Part shown: piece after piece, positions 11,772 to 23,185 of the stretch
Layout of the letters: each line of letters starts with the position of its first letter
Numbering within the stretch: the stretch's first letter is position 1
Assembly (NCBI RefSeq): GCF_003265705.1
Contig: NW_020312968.1
Location: 8,333,845 to 8,397,844 of the forward strand
Reading direction: 5' to 3'
Length of the DNA: 64,000 nucleotides
Origin: Callorhinus ursinus
Lineage: Eukaryota > Chordata > Mammalia > Carnivora > Otariidae
Position numbers and translations under genes: made by a program
Notes under the pieces: model-generated
What the model saw: the letters and a program-made list of their open reading frames with translations, nothing else
What the model was told of the DNA's origin: nothing
The model's database searches: none

Positions 11772-12000
11772 TGATTTGTATTTATTGACACAAACTCTTA
11801 ATTGATTAGATGTATTACAAGTATCTTCTATCATGTGACTTGCCTTTTAGTTCTTATAATGGGTTATCTCTTGAGCATATTTATTAGCTATAGAGATGAC
11901 AAATGGTTATTCATTGCACATCTAATTTCCAGGTATTCATCAAGTGCTGTTGCATCTATTTATGGCAGTAAATCTGTTGGTCTCTTTGTACGGTGGTAGG
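11772..12000 (-). mobile_element. Old LINE-1 (L1M) remnant, antisense, right part
   Basis: ATTGATTTGTATTTATTGAC, then GTATTACAAGTATCTTCTAT and GTGACTTGCCTTTTAG continue the antisense L1 ORF2 pattern that stops at 11153. Right boundary is uncertain. Confidence 0.6.
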
Positions 12001-14335
12001 TTACTCCTCAGAGTAATCAAATTCACTTTATTGAGAGAAAAATGGCATGATTACAGCTAAATATTTGTGCCCTTTAATATGTTAATATGTATTGGGTATC
12101 TCCAGAAGGAGATTATAGTGTGTACAATCTCAGACATACTTAACTTCAGATGTCTGTTAAGCGACATCTTGCAGGAATAATGCTACAAAAGGCATAGATT
12201 TGGAAATAGTACTCCAGAATGTGACCTACATTACATTTGTAGGCCTAGACATTCTAGTGGAGGAAAATGGATAATTAATGATTGGCAGGAGCCGTATCTA
12301 TTTGTTATTGATGCCCAGGAGATGGCTTTTTAGGATTACTGGCATCTCCCCCACATATCTTGGAACCTGCCAAAACTGTTGAGTGTTTACTTACCTGCTT
12401 CATTAAACCACACTGAGTGAAGCAGATGCGATGAGACTCGGGGATCATTAGAAAGAAAGCTTCCCCATCCATAAGGAAATTCAGGCTTCAGAATATAAAC
12501 AAAAATTTTAGAAAGGCTCCTTTCAGATTTTGTTAATATCCAAAGAAGCGGATGTTCAGTGAGAAGACCCCCTTTGCTCCTCCTTGAAGATGTCATTAAG
12601 TTAGTAAAACTTTACTTCAACACCTTTGAAGAGAAAATATTCTAAATGATTACCCTGCCTTCCCAAACTCAGTCCTTCCTTGAAAGGGGCGTCATTTTGT
12701 GACATTTTATGCTGAAAGTCAGCACTGCTTCACGTCCATTAATATATGTTGGCCATTTACCTCATCCTTTGGTGGCCCAGGTTGCTCTGTTTTCTGAAGT
12801 TACCTTTTATCTGCCTTTGAGATCCTTCCTTATCCCCCTTCTTCATACCCCTCCCCCAGACTGCTTCTAATCTGCTAGGCTCTTGGAAACCACGTTCACA
12901 CACCTGTTGGTAAAGGTAGTGAATTAGAGGGGCAGGTCCAGAACCAACATCTAAGTTGTGCTTCTTTGATTAGAAAGAAGTAACTTCTCAGAAACTTTCT
13001 TAGTTTTTTCTTATTAGGCAAGTATTCGATCAACAATTATTATTATGGCTTGGGGCTGTGTTATGGGTAGTCATGTTTGCCAGAAAAGTAGGGAATCTTT
13101 ACGTGTATTAATTAATCTTTATTTGTGTTAATTAATTTCAAATGAGCAAAAAATAAAATATATGACAACTTCAAATTCTATGTGATTCTTTACCTCAGAG
13201 AAAACATTTTCTCCTTTCTATTCTTACATACACGTGATGAATGCTTAATTAAACAACTAAATAAACTTATTTATTACCTCATATATGAGAACCCCGCTAT
13301 TTGCCAGAGATACAGCCAAAACTATGGTAAATTAGATCCTAGTAGTCCTAGCCAATAAAGTGAAAAAATACTCTACAGCAAAATTTAACTTAAATCACTT
13401 TTTAGTGTTTTATATTCAGCATTTCTCTTTTTTCACTTTTTAGTGATAAACTCAACAAAATTTCAGTGCCCCTGTCAAGAAAAAAAAAATATGTGATTCC
13501 TAATTGTGATCCCTTTCTTTTTACCCAATTCCGTAAAAAAGAAAAAAAAAATCCCAAGGAACACTTTAAGCAGAGTATTTTAAGGGAAATTATCTTTTTT
13601 AGAGAGGTGGGCAGAAGCCACGATTCACACTTTACGAGATAGAGAATGTTGGCGTAGGGATGCCAACTTGGCATTTCCATACAATGAAGCTAATCCCCAC
13701 AACCAAACTTGTCAGTCATCTCTCTCTGTGTATTAATGCCCAACTCTCATTTAAATAGCCAGGAAAACTCTGATCTTTGTTTTAAGTGCAAAGCCCTGCT
13801 GATGAGCCAACTTTGTTTAGGCCTCCGGCACATTGTTTGTACTTCATGACCTGGAAAAAAGACCCATTATATCTGAAAATGTTAATGTTTCAACACAGGA
13901 AAGGACAGTAAGGTCTAAACCAATATGGAGTCATCTTTCCTTTGTACTGGATTTGGTTTCTGAATTATTTCCTGGGAAAGAGATCTGGCCGTAAATTACC
14001 CCCGGCCATCTACATGGATAACATCTTCATATCCCCCGGCCCCTTTGCCTTCTCTTTCACATTGACAGCAGAGAACATCCTTGTATTATGGAATCATATG
14101 TGTCTGGGGCAACCTTTACATTACACCAGACTATAAACCAGAGGCAGGAACAGGGTTATGTCGCTCTATTTATGGCACAACTGTGAGCTCTGGAAAAAGG
14201 TTCTGTGACTTATTCTGATGAGATCCAAGCCAACGACTTTGTTTTACCCGAAACATTATTATGTGCAAGTCAGAGGTCATTCATTCACTCATGTATTAAT
14301 TCATTCATCAAGGATGTATTAGGCATCAAGCACTG
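12001..14335. other. Intronic sequence, no gene seen
   Basis: Mostly unique AT-rich sequence with short poly-A and poly-T runs near 13480 and 13540. I recognise no gene, RNA gene or clear repeat. Chance frames only. Confidence 0.45.
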
Positions 14336-14418
14336 TGACATTCTTCAGGGATCCCCGGCACCTCGCATGGTGCCTGGGGCTGAGTGTGTCCACAAAAATT
14401 GAATCATTGAGTGAATGG
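14336..14418 (+). repeat. LINE-2 3' end fragment
   Basis: GGCACCTCGCATGGTGCCTG with a degenerate AATTGAATCATTGAGTGAAT tail resembles the L2 3' terminus. Short and diverged. Confidence 0.6.
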
Positions 14419-14419
14419 C

Positions 14420-16404
14420 CTGTGTTTAGCTCATTGTAGCTTCTCTGGAAGAAGAAAAAAGCAATTAACATGATTCTTATTCAAATAATAGATGAAAGAC
14501 TGGGAGGAAGACCAAAGTGACCCTAACTTGTCTCATACAGATGCAAAGAATTTGTGTCTCTTGTGCAAAATCTGAAATCTGTGTCCCTCTGTTATCTTCC
14601 TCCAAATTAAAATGCTTTGGCCTTCAGAGTAACAAAATAAATCTTAATTGGTTCCCATTCAATCATCAGCATTTATTAAATGAGTACAATAAGCAGCAAG
14701 CACAAAAGAGATGAGGCATCCCAGATCTTGAGAGTGATAAGGTCAAGCATAACCATAGCTTTGCTGAGTATGGGGTGTGAAGAGATGAAGGGACTTGCCT
14801 AAACCAGAGTGGCAGCCATGACAGACCTTGCAAGATAATGCGTATTTGCACGTCAGACTTTTCTGATCCTGCCTTTGCTATGTATCATTCATTTGCAGGT
14901 GTGGTGAATTTGGATCCTTATCAGCTAGCCATGTTGCAGAGAAGTAGGCTTAGTAAAAGGAGAGTTATGTAATATAATTACAGCTGTATGATATTCAGTG
15001 TTGACCCTCATGTTCTATATGACTGCACCCCAACCGCCAAAGAACCAGAATGTCAGTGCATAAACCTTGCTTTGTGTGGCCACAGGTGTCTTTCAGTGTC
15101 ATCTTATCCTAATTGTAGCAACAAGCACAATATTTAGTAGATGCATAATGATGATAATGGACATTTATCAGCTGGTTGAAAGTTTACACAACACTTTTAC
15201 CTATGTCCTCTCCTATCAGAAGCCATCCTCGGGGGACATTAATCAATTATTAATAACTTGAAAACAAAACTCAACTTCTCTCTATTCTTTTGTACCATTA
15301 AGTAACATCAAAACATTAATGCTTCCGATTGTCCAAGTCTCGTGATTGTACATAGCTGCATATATTTCTGCTCCTCCCAAGGTAAACAATATTTTTTGAA
15401 TGCTTAAATTTTATAAGTATTTAATGAATTTATTTCTGGATATAAAATAAAATTCCTGAGTATATTCTTTCCACAGTATATTTCAAATTCCATAAAATGG
15501 TTTACCACTATGGACATGTTGCTAACCTAAGTCACATTTAACCTACCTTGTCAGGATAGAAAAGGTGAATGCAATATCTTCATAAGTTACGCACACAAGA
15601 TAAGCCATCAGATTAAGGAATGTACCTCCAAGAATGTCTGGCCTTCCGTGTTACTTGACAATATTTGGAGCTGCCTCATGGGGATTTTTCTGTCCAAGGA
15701 CTGGCTCTCTGTTATTTGGAAATGCTTCAGGGGTCCTTAATCTACTGTCCCCTCTGAGTTTTGTGATGAAGGGTGTTTCCCTTGGTTTTAATTTGTGTGA
15801 TCACAGCCACACCCATAACCGTTGTGTAGGTCATTACCCTATGCGCTTTCACCTACTTCCTATTTACATTTTAGGTCCGCCCCCCCACCTTTTTCTTTCT
15901 TTCTTATCCATACCCCTTTCATTTTAGGCTGTTCCTGTTCCTTCTGGAACAAGGCAGTATAGAAATAGTGCTGAAACAAAGCACAGTGTTAAGGCAAACC
16001 AATCAGGAATTTCTCTTGAAAACAGATGAGGGGGCGGGGGAGTTGCCCTCTCTATCCCACTGCAAATATAGAACACAGTTTTGAAAGCTCTGTATAAACC
16101 TCAAAAACATAAGTGTTCCAAGTGTCTCTGGCCCAGAAGGAAACTCTTGCCCTCATGGAAGTATTTTGACGATAGCTGCCTCTGAGACCAGACACAGATT
16201 CTTCCTCCGTCATTTTCAGTCCTTTGAGTCTGGACCATCAGCATAATTTAGGGTAGAATCAGAAGGCCTGCCCGACCATCAGGTTGTGTAGTAACTTGGG
16301 CTAGGAGAAAAATGGGAAGAGTGTATGTGTAAAGGCTGGTCCAAGGGAACCATCCACTTACAGCGGGAAAAGGCCAGAAATTCTTATTAAAAGATATTTG
16401 TGGA
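14420..16404. other. Intronic sequence, no gene seen
   Basis: No clear repeat or gene recognised. A 97-codon frame at 15634-15927 lacks recognisable features. Confidence 0.4.
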
Positions 16405-16580
16405 GGGGCACCTGGGTGGTTCAGTGGGTTAAGTGTCTGGCTTCAGCTCAGGTCAGGATCCCAGGGTCCTGGAATGGAGCCCTGCATCAGGCTCCCTGCT
16501 CTCGGTGAGGAGCCTGGTTCTCCGTCTGCCCAACCCGCTAGCTAGCTCTGCTCTCTGTCTCTGAAATAAATAAATAAATA
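16405..16580 (+). mobile_element. CAN-SINE, diverged
   Basis: GGGGCACCTGGGTGGTTCAG head and an AAATAAATAAATAAATA tail. More substitutions than the other copies, no poly-A after the tail and no clear target duplication, so probably an older insertion. Confidence 0.9.
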
Positions 16581-17149
16581 GTTTATTTAGTTATGTGCTG
16601 TAACTTATAGAATATGCCTTTTGAGGTGAAGTATGTAATTCCTTGATTCTCTCTTAATTTTCATAATGTATTTCTATAATGCTCTGGTCTGTTTATTTTT
16701 TCCTTTTATTCCTTATTTATGTTCCAAATAAGTTCCAAACTCCGTTACTGTTTTTTTTTTCCTTTTCTTTCTTTTAGCTTTCTTGATCTCTGCAAGAAGC
16801 CTCTAAACAATGACCCACACTTGTACCTCATTCACTTGATTTTCTAGAGATCTATTTCTTGACCTCTAATATGTTTGATTGTATCTATGCCATTAAAGTT
16901 ATAATTCCCATAGTTGGAACTTGATTTTTCTATCTTGATGAATTTATTTTTAAGGGCACTTTCAACCCTGAGATTCTCTAAAATGTCCCTTTTGTCCAAG
17001 AAAGGAAAGGATAATGAGGGTTTATACAGTGTCTGTCCTTAACATTCTTTATGGATACTTTAAAGCAATTATAATACCACAATAGTATAATTAAGACCAA
17101 TGTCTTCAAGTATACATTGATCCAGTGGTTGGTTGATTGACCCATTCAT

Positions 17150-17730
17150 TCATTCATTCATTCTTCAAACATTAAGTGACTTCTCTATGTAAGCACAGAG
17201 CTAAGAACTATTTCTATGGTAATAAAGCAGAGAGGGTTCCTCACCTGGAGGAGTTCACAGTCTGGTGGAGATAAACACACAGTTAAGCAGATGCTATCAA
17301 GTGTAATCATTACTATGGTCTAGGCATCTGTGGGGTGCTTTGGGGCACAAAAGAATGGGTGATCAGATTTCCCTCTGATATAGGTAAGAAAAGCCTTTAT
17401 AGATGGCTTCATGATTCAGTTGAGTTTTCCAAACAGCAAATCCCACGAGGCCAGGGGAGGGGACAAGAACTTCGGTGGTTTGGGTGGAGCGTATAGTACA
17501 AAAAAACCCAAGGGACATAAACCGATATAAGCAGCTCAGGATCTCAGATGTAGTTCTGTGGCTCAAGTGTGAGGTGTGAAGGGGAGACTAAGTAAGAAAT
17601 GAGAAAGTATAGAGACAAAAAGGGCTCAGAAAGCCGTAAGAAGTTTGGGCACAAATCTTCAGCCAGTGAGGATCTATTTGAAGGGTATGGTCAGATTTGC
17701 CGGAGGGACCATGTTTTCATACATAAACTC
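17150..17730 (+). repeat. Ancient interspersed repeat, family not named
   Basis: Order of motifs: a (CATT)n-rich start, then CCTGGAGGAGTTCACAGTCT, a GATAAACACACAG stretch, a glycine-codon-like purine-rich middle and GGGTATGGTCAGATTTGC. The same order recurs, more or less complete, at 27600, 33940, 43170 and 62245. I recognise the common mammalian pattern 'ccctgccctcaaggagctcacagtctagtgg' only in pieces and give no family name. Confidence 0.45.
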
Positions 17731-18419
17731 TAACTGTAGGATTACCTGCAGGAATGGCAAGTCATCTTTTAAGGCTATAACAAAATGTGGTGCAAGTTTA
17801 CAATCAAGGATGGTCATTTGGGTTATCTTAGAAAATGAAAGCTCTCTTTCCCTCTTTCTACTTTGGTCTGCTCTATTGCTTTTCCATCCCAGTTCTACAG
17901 ATATCTCTCAGCCTTTTCCTAGAGGCTTCCACGCCCTGCTCCCTTCCGTCTGTAACATCACATTTCGGGTTCTTTCAATACTTTGTGCAGGCACTGGCCC
18001 TGGCTTCAGCTCTTTTCCCTGGCTGCTTTCTACGGAGCACATTTATTTCTGTTGTCCAAGCTCCACGTTGGTAACAAGCTCGCCAGTTAGGCACACATTT
18101 CCCAGAGCCATTTGGATTGCCTTCATTCCCAGGAAGGGTTTTGCTTCGAGAGACTTGTTCGGCTCAAATTCTATCCCAAGCTTCTGCTATCCTCCATCTG
18201 CTTTCAGATTGGTAGAAGTAGAGAAAAACCAAGAAAACCTTTCAAAAACATTTACTTTGAAACTTCCGGTGAGTTGCTGAGTGAGAGTTTAGGTTCTCAC
18301 AAGGCCAAAATAAAGACTGTACGGTTGCTTAGCACGTAGCACTTGTCAGGGATCTCATTTGAGCTGGGGTATCTCCAGAGCTAGCAAAGCTCCAGAAATT
18401 GGAGTTAACGCTTTATTTT

Positions 18420-18670
18420 ATCTTGAACTGTTAATTACCTATGGTTTAATGACAATTGCCCAGACAGCTTGAGCTTTGTTATAATTTACCAGGCTGCCCC
18501 TCCTTGACCTTCACAAGAGATACTATTAATGGCCAGTGAGCTGGTGCACAGCAGTCCAGAGAATTGTCTTCTAAGTCATGAGCATAATTTAGAAGCCATT
18601 GTTTGCTTAATTTACAAACCATTAGCATACTCTGCTTCTTCTCTTCACTAAATGTAATCACTGCCTTCTC
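18420..18670. other. Candidate conserved non-coding stretch
   Basis: Repeat-free, rich in TAAT/ATTA homeodomain-type cores (CATAATTTAG, CTTAATTTAC, CTATTAATGG). Its look suggests a conserved non-coding element, but conservation cannot be judged here. Confidence 0.2.
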
Positions 18671-20132
18671 CTAGGTGGAGACATCTACCTACAGATCTTA
18701 TAATTTTTTTCTAGGAGCCTGCCTCTGGGAAAACAATCTCCTCTTCAAAACTTCAGCCTAGGGCTTTTTCAAACTTTCTGGAGCAACTATCCAATATAGT
18801 CAAAGATCTCTACAAGGAATGGTTGGAAAATCTGGATCAAGTTCCAGCCCTGATATTCACTATCCCTGCTGCACCTTGGTTTTCTCACCTGTCAGAAAGA
18901 TTAGTCAGAATGTCTGCTTTGCTCTGAAGGGCTCCATGGTGCGAGGCAAGTCTTTGCACTGCTCTGTCACATAAAAAACTACTGTAAACTAGAGAAATTG
19001 GTTTTAAAAAGACATAAATCTCTTGGTTGAGGCATTAGTCCCTATAAATCTCTTTATTGTTATTTGTCAGAGGTAATCTTTTAATTAAAATCTGCCTAAC
19101 CTAATCCAAGAGTGATATACAATGAATTTTGAGGCTTTTATTAATAAATGTTAAAGTATCTCACGCACAGTGAGACTCAGTCGTGATTAAACAGCTGTAT
19201 TTTTTTTGTTTCTTTTGTTATTGAAAGTACTCATTGTCTCTACAAGTTCACAAATTGATTACTGCCTTTTTTTGGTATAATAATTCATGCACATTCACTT
19301 TGGAATTCTTTTGTCTTCTAGCATCTGGTTCTTTATTTTCTGTGATTGTGTCTCATAAAAGAAATCAAAGATATGGCGGTTATCTGCTTAATGTAATCAA
19401 TATGTGTAGCTGAAGTCAAAAATTCATCCAGACCCTCAATATATTTTGAAGGGTGTCAGCCTTCCAATGATCAGTTTCGCTAACTACATTTATAAGATTA
19501 AATCGCCACTTTCCACCAGACTGTAGAGTCATACGGTGCACCCAAATCTTATCTAATTCTTGTGCTGTCTCTAGTCAAATTTACTCTCTCTTCCAGATGT
19601 GTTCCTTACGCCAATTACCCCTTGGGTTTTGGGGGTGTTTTGAGGGTTAGTTGGTAGTCTCTTTTGGGAAATTATCAGTATCACTTAATTTTTAAGGTCC
19701 TTCTATACCTATACAATATATTCTCAGTGCCGTTTCCCTTAAAATGGCTTGTGGCACAGGAAATCCCTTGCAAATGGTGTTTTAAAATGTACTACAGTGT
19801 AGAAAATTATCTAAAGGAATTCTCTTCACTCACATATACTGGGAATTTTCTGTAATCCATTCATCTTGTCATAAATATTGGGAGTTGCCACAGGTCACCT
19901 TTAATCGATCTGCTTGTTGTATTAGGGAATTCTAATGAAAATATCAAATGGGAAGGAAAAGAAAAGTTGGGATTCCATGCAGTTATTAGTGACATAGTTT
20001 CCTTTCAAATAGCTTGGGCCAGTTAACATGCTCCTCTAGACTTTCAGTGATGTAAGCTATTTTGTAGATAGATGTGCCTCTTTGGAATGGGACGGGTGGT
20101 CCTGCCCAGTTGTAGGAAATTTTAAGGACTTA
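18671..20132. other. Intronic sequence, little recognised
   Basis: A weak forward MIR-like stretch occurs around 18830-18915 (CACCTTGGTTTTCTCACCTG). The rest is AT-rich and unassigned. Confidence 0.35.
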
Positions 20133-20153
20133 AAAAAATCTTCTGAAAAGTTG

Positions 20154-20346
20154 GGGCGCCTGGGTGGCTCAGTCGTTAAGCATCTGCCTTCGGCTCAGGT
20201 CATGATCCCAGCGTCCTGGGGTCGAACCCCGCATCTGGCTCCCTGCCCCGCGGGAAGCCTGCTTCTCCCTCTCCCACTCCCCCTGCTTGTGTTCCCTCTC
20301 TCACTGTGTCTCTTTCTGTTAAATAAACAAATAAAATCTTAAAAAA
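20154..20346 (+). mobile_element. CAN-SINE
   Basis: Complete head (GGGGCGCCTGGGTGGCTCAG), CT-rich body, AAATAAACAAATAAAATCTT tail and poly-A. The 21 bp target duplication ending TCTTCTGAAAAGTT is exact at 20133-20153 and 20347-20367, indicating a young insertion. Confidence 0.97.
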
Positions 20347-20494
20347 AAAAAAATCTTCTGAAAAGTTAGTACGCATGAAACCTGAGAACAAAATTCAGGG
20401 TGGTGCGCACTTGAGAATTCTATAAAGAACATAAAATGCGGCAGAGTCCGAGCACAGATCTGTGTGTGTTTGGAATGGCATACAGAATTGTCAT

Positions 20495-20725
20495 ACCATT
20501 ACTTAATGCTTATATCGCACTTGACACTTTGCCAAGTGCTTTCACGGACAAGATCTCATCTAATGTTCAGTACACCTGATAAATAAGGACCCTTGTCATC
20601 TCTGTGGGTTGCCAATAGAGGCTCTGAAGAGTTAAGGATCTTCCCAGGTCCTGGCCCCAGCACCCAGTAGAGCCAGCACTCAAACTAGCTGTTGTCTGAC
20701 TTTTAAACTTGTGCTCTTTTGCTCA
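20495..20725 (-). repeat. MIR
   Basis: Reverse MIR: GCCAAGTGCTTTCACGGACA, a CATCTAATGTTCAG core, then CCCAGTAGAGCCAGCACTCA and a degenerate tRNA-like end. Followed directly by a tandem duplication at 20731. Confidence 0.75.
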
Positions 20726-20730
20726 CCTCA

Positions 20731-20780
20731 GATTCACAGACCTAGCAGCAGTGTCGATTCACAGACCTAGCAGCAGTGTC
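20731..20780. repeat. Exact 25 bp tandem duplication
   Basis: GATTCACAGACCTAGCAGCA plus GTGTC occurs twice in a row (20731-20755 and 20756-20780) with no mismatch. Confidence 0.97.
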
Positions 20781-21069
20781 CAAGTCCTTTAGTAGGTCCT
20801 GTTAGAATCAGTGTGGCACTGAGATGTAAGCTTCTTAGAGACGTAAGCCCTCAAGAAGGTCTGTTGTAAGAAGTGGTATTGTCATGATACTAGTAACATT
20901 TATGTAGCAAATTGTCAAGTGTTTTATAATTGTTAGAAATACTGGGACAATTTCCTGTGACAGCCCAAACAGAGATCTGGGCCCCGGAGACAGCCAGTGC
21001 CTTATTTTCTATTCTTTACAGAATTCGCAAGTGCTCATAACCTTGTATTTTATTCTTATCTTCAACACT

Positions 21070-21150
21070 CTTGATCAGCGCTGTACAACTAGGTGCCTTC
21101 AACAGTGTCTGGGACATGGTAGGTGCTCAAGGAACGTTTGTTGATAGGAA
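21070..21150 (+). repeat. LINE-2 3' end fragment
   Basis: CAGTGTCTGGGACATGGTAG then GTGCTCAAGGAACGTTTGTT matches the L2 3' end (consensus ends with a 'cacatagtaggtgctcaataaatgtt' type string). Confidence 0.75.
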
Positions 21151-21730
21151 GTGATGAGAGTAACCCTGGGCTTTGTACCAAAGGCATAGACCTTGATATA
21201 TACAGAGATACTCCATGAGATATAAACACTGAATATAGCAAACCAGGGTGAAACAGTCCCAGAAAGCCCATGTGATGTCCCAGGGTCCCACTCACCCAGG
21301 TATCCATTTACCCCATGGCCCCGGGCAAACCTTGGCTGGGTCCTAAGTTTGACTCTGCTCCTAGATGGCAGAGCCATTGGACAGCTGCACAGAAAATGTG
21401 CCTTTTTGTTGGCTTATGTAACAGTCCCCAAAGTGTTTTCACAGACATTGCATTTGAGCTTCAGAACAGCTCTGAAAGGAAAAAAATCCCAGGTCCTTGC
21501 ACTTTCCTGGGCTCCTTGATCTCTAAAGTTCTTTGCCATTCTGGTGCTATGATACTCTTTCCTCACTTACAAGTTAGGGGCATGCAATGAAATTACTTCC
21601 CAACTTTTAAACAAAGCAAAGCAAATTTTTCCTCTAGGTGTTGTCTGCATATCTTACTTTTTTATTTTGGTCTTAGATCGTATTCCTGATTGTTTATGAT
21701 AAAAGCACCCAGAACCCAGAACCCCCACGC

Positions 21731-21760
21731 ATGTGCATGTGTGTGTGTATGTGTGTGTGT
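21731..21760. repeat. (TG)n, interrupted
   Basis: Interrupted TG dinucleotide run with CATG and TATG breaks. Confidence 0.85.
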
Positions 21761-22599
21761 TCTCTGGCTACACATCATAATTAGATGACTGTGTACATAC
21801 AAACACAGACATGTGTCTTCTGCATTTGTACATAATGCCATATAAGAAAACTTGTATCTTGTAGCTCAACAAGAAGCACATTAAAAAAAAAAAACTTGTT
21901 GGTGTTGAAATGTGGTGCGATGACTTTAGGCACCTTTTCATTCTATCTACTGTACATGTTCTCCTCTAACTCTTCCAAACAAGATTTTCAATGTCCTGGA
22001 CATCCATGACCCAATTTGCCTTCCAGTGTAGTATGATTTCCCATATGTGGAGTCATGCCTTAAGCATATTATAATTTCTGCTATTTTCCAGTAGAAAAAA
22101 AATTGTGCTTACCTCGTCATATTTCTCCACTTCTTTAAAAATAACTGAGAGGCTTAAAATGCTTTGCATAAGGACTTCTTTCATGTCCCAGGCCTTCTTT
22201 GGGAGAAAAGAGAAAGAATCCTTTGATGTAAATCTTTTTGGATGTAATCCTTTTCTAATATTAATCTTATTCACTCTGTGTCGATCTTTAATTGCCATTA
22301 GCCCTTTAATCTGACCACGTGTGGGATTTGGGGTGGAGGGGTGCTTTACTACCACAATAACATGACTCTAGGTGCATGCATTTCAGTTTTCCTTTTCCAG
22401 AAAATAAGACTACAGAGCCCTAACCATTCCAAGTCTAAGAGGTATACTTTCAATCCCAAAGTTATCAAGATACAACTAAAAAGTTGATGGTCACCACGGG
22501 GCTTCATGACATTTTTGTTATGCCATTATTTGTATTAGTAGTCATATCATTATAACATGTATCTTTATGGTACTTTAGCATTAAGGAAAGAGTTTCTTG

Positions 22600-22770
22600 T
22601 ATAGTACCCATTCACATTATGTATTCATCTGAGCCTAGCAAAAGCCCTGTGAAGCAAACAGGCTTCCTTTTTATGCATGAGAAAATTGGGGCTCTGAGTA
22701 TTCTAGTTTCTGCCCAAGGTTCCTTGTGATGAAGCCAGCTCTCTGACCCCAGACCTGAGCATGGTCCATG
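22600..22770 (-). repeat. MIR
   Basis: Reverse MIR pattern: AGCCCTGTGAAGCAAACAGG, then TATGCATGAGAAAATTGGGG and GATGAAGCCAGCTCTCTGAC. Confidence 0.65.
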
Positions 22771-23010
22771 TGATCTTCACAAAGCAAATCTCTGCATTAT
22801 GAGGTCCTTCCAATTTGGAGGACTTAAGGGGAGTAGTTTCGTGAGCAAATGTGTTACTGCTGTCTCAGACAGTACCTGCACCTTGATATTATAATAGCCA
22901 TCCAGTACAGGAGACCATGCTCTGGGGAAAGAGATCATCGGTGTTGCCTCTTTTATAGAATAGGCTGTAGAGAGATGGTGCTTTGTGCCTGTTTAAAATG
23001 CCATCTCATG

Positions 23011-23185
23011 GGGGTGCCCGGGTGGCTCAGTCTGTTAAGCGTCTGCCTTCAGCTCAAGTCATGATCCCAGAGTCCTGGGATCAAGCCCCGGTTGGGCTCT
23101 CCGCTCAGCAATGGGCATGCTTCTCCCTCTGCCCCTCCCCCACTCTCTCTCTTACTCTCAAATAAATTAAATCTTAAAAAAAAAC
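23011..23185 (+). mobile_element. CAN-SINE
   Basis: GGGGTGCCCGGGTGGCTCAG head, shorter CT-rich part and AAATAAATTAAATCTT tail. Target duplication AAAATGCCATCTCATG (22995-23010) and AAAATGCCATTTCATG (23186-23201), one mismatch. Confidence 0.96.

Noticed and set aside
17645..18280. Longest open reading frame in the window (211 codons, plus strand)
   Set aside because: It begins inside the fossil repeat, shows no domain, signal or low-complexity protein pattern I recognise, and has other frames open over the same bases. Most likely chance.
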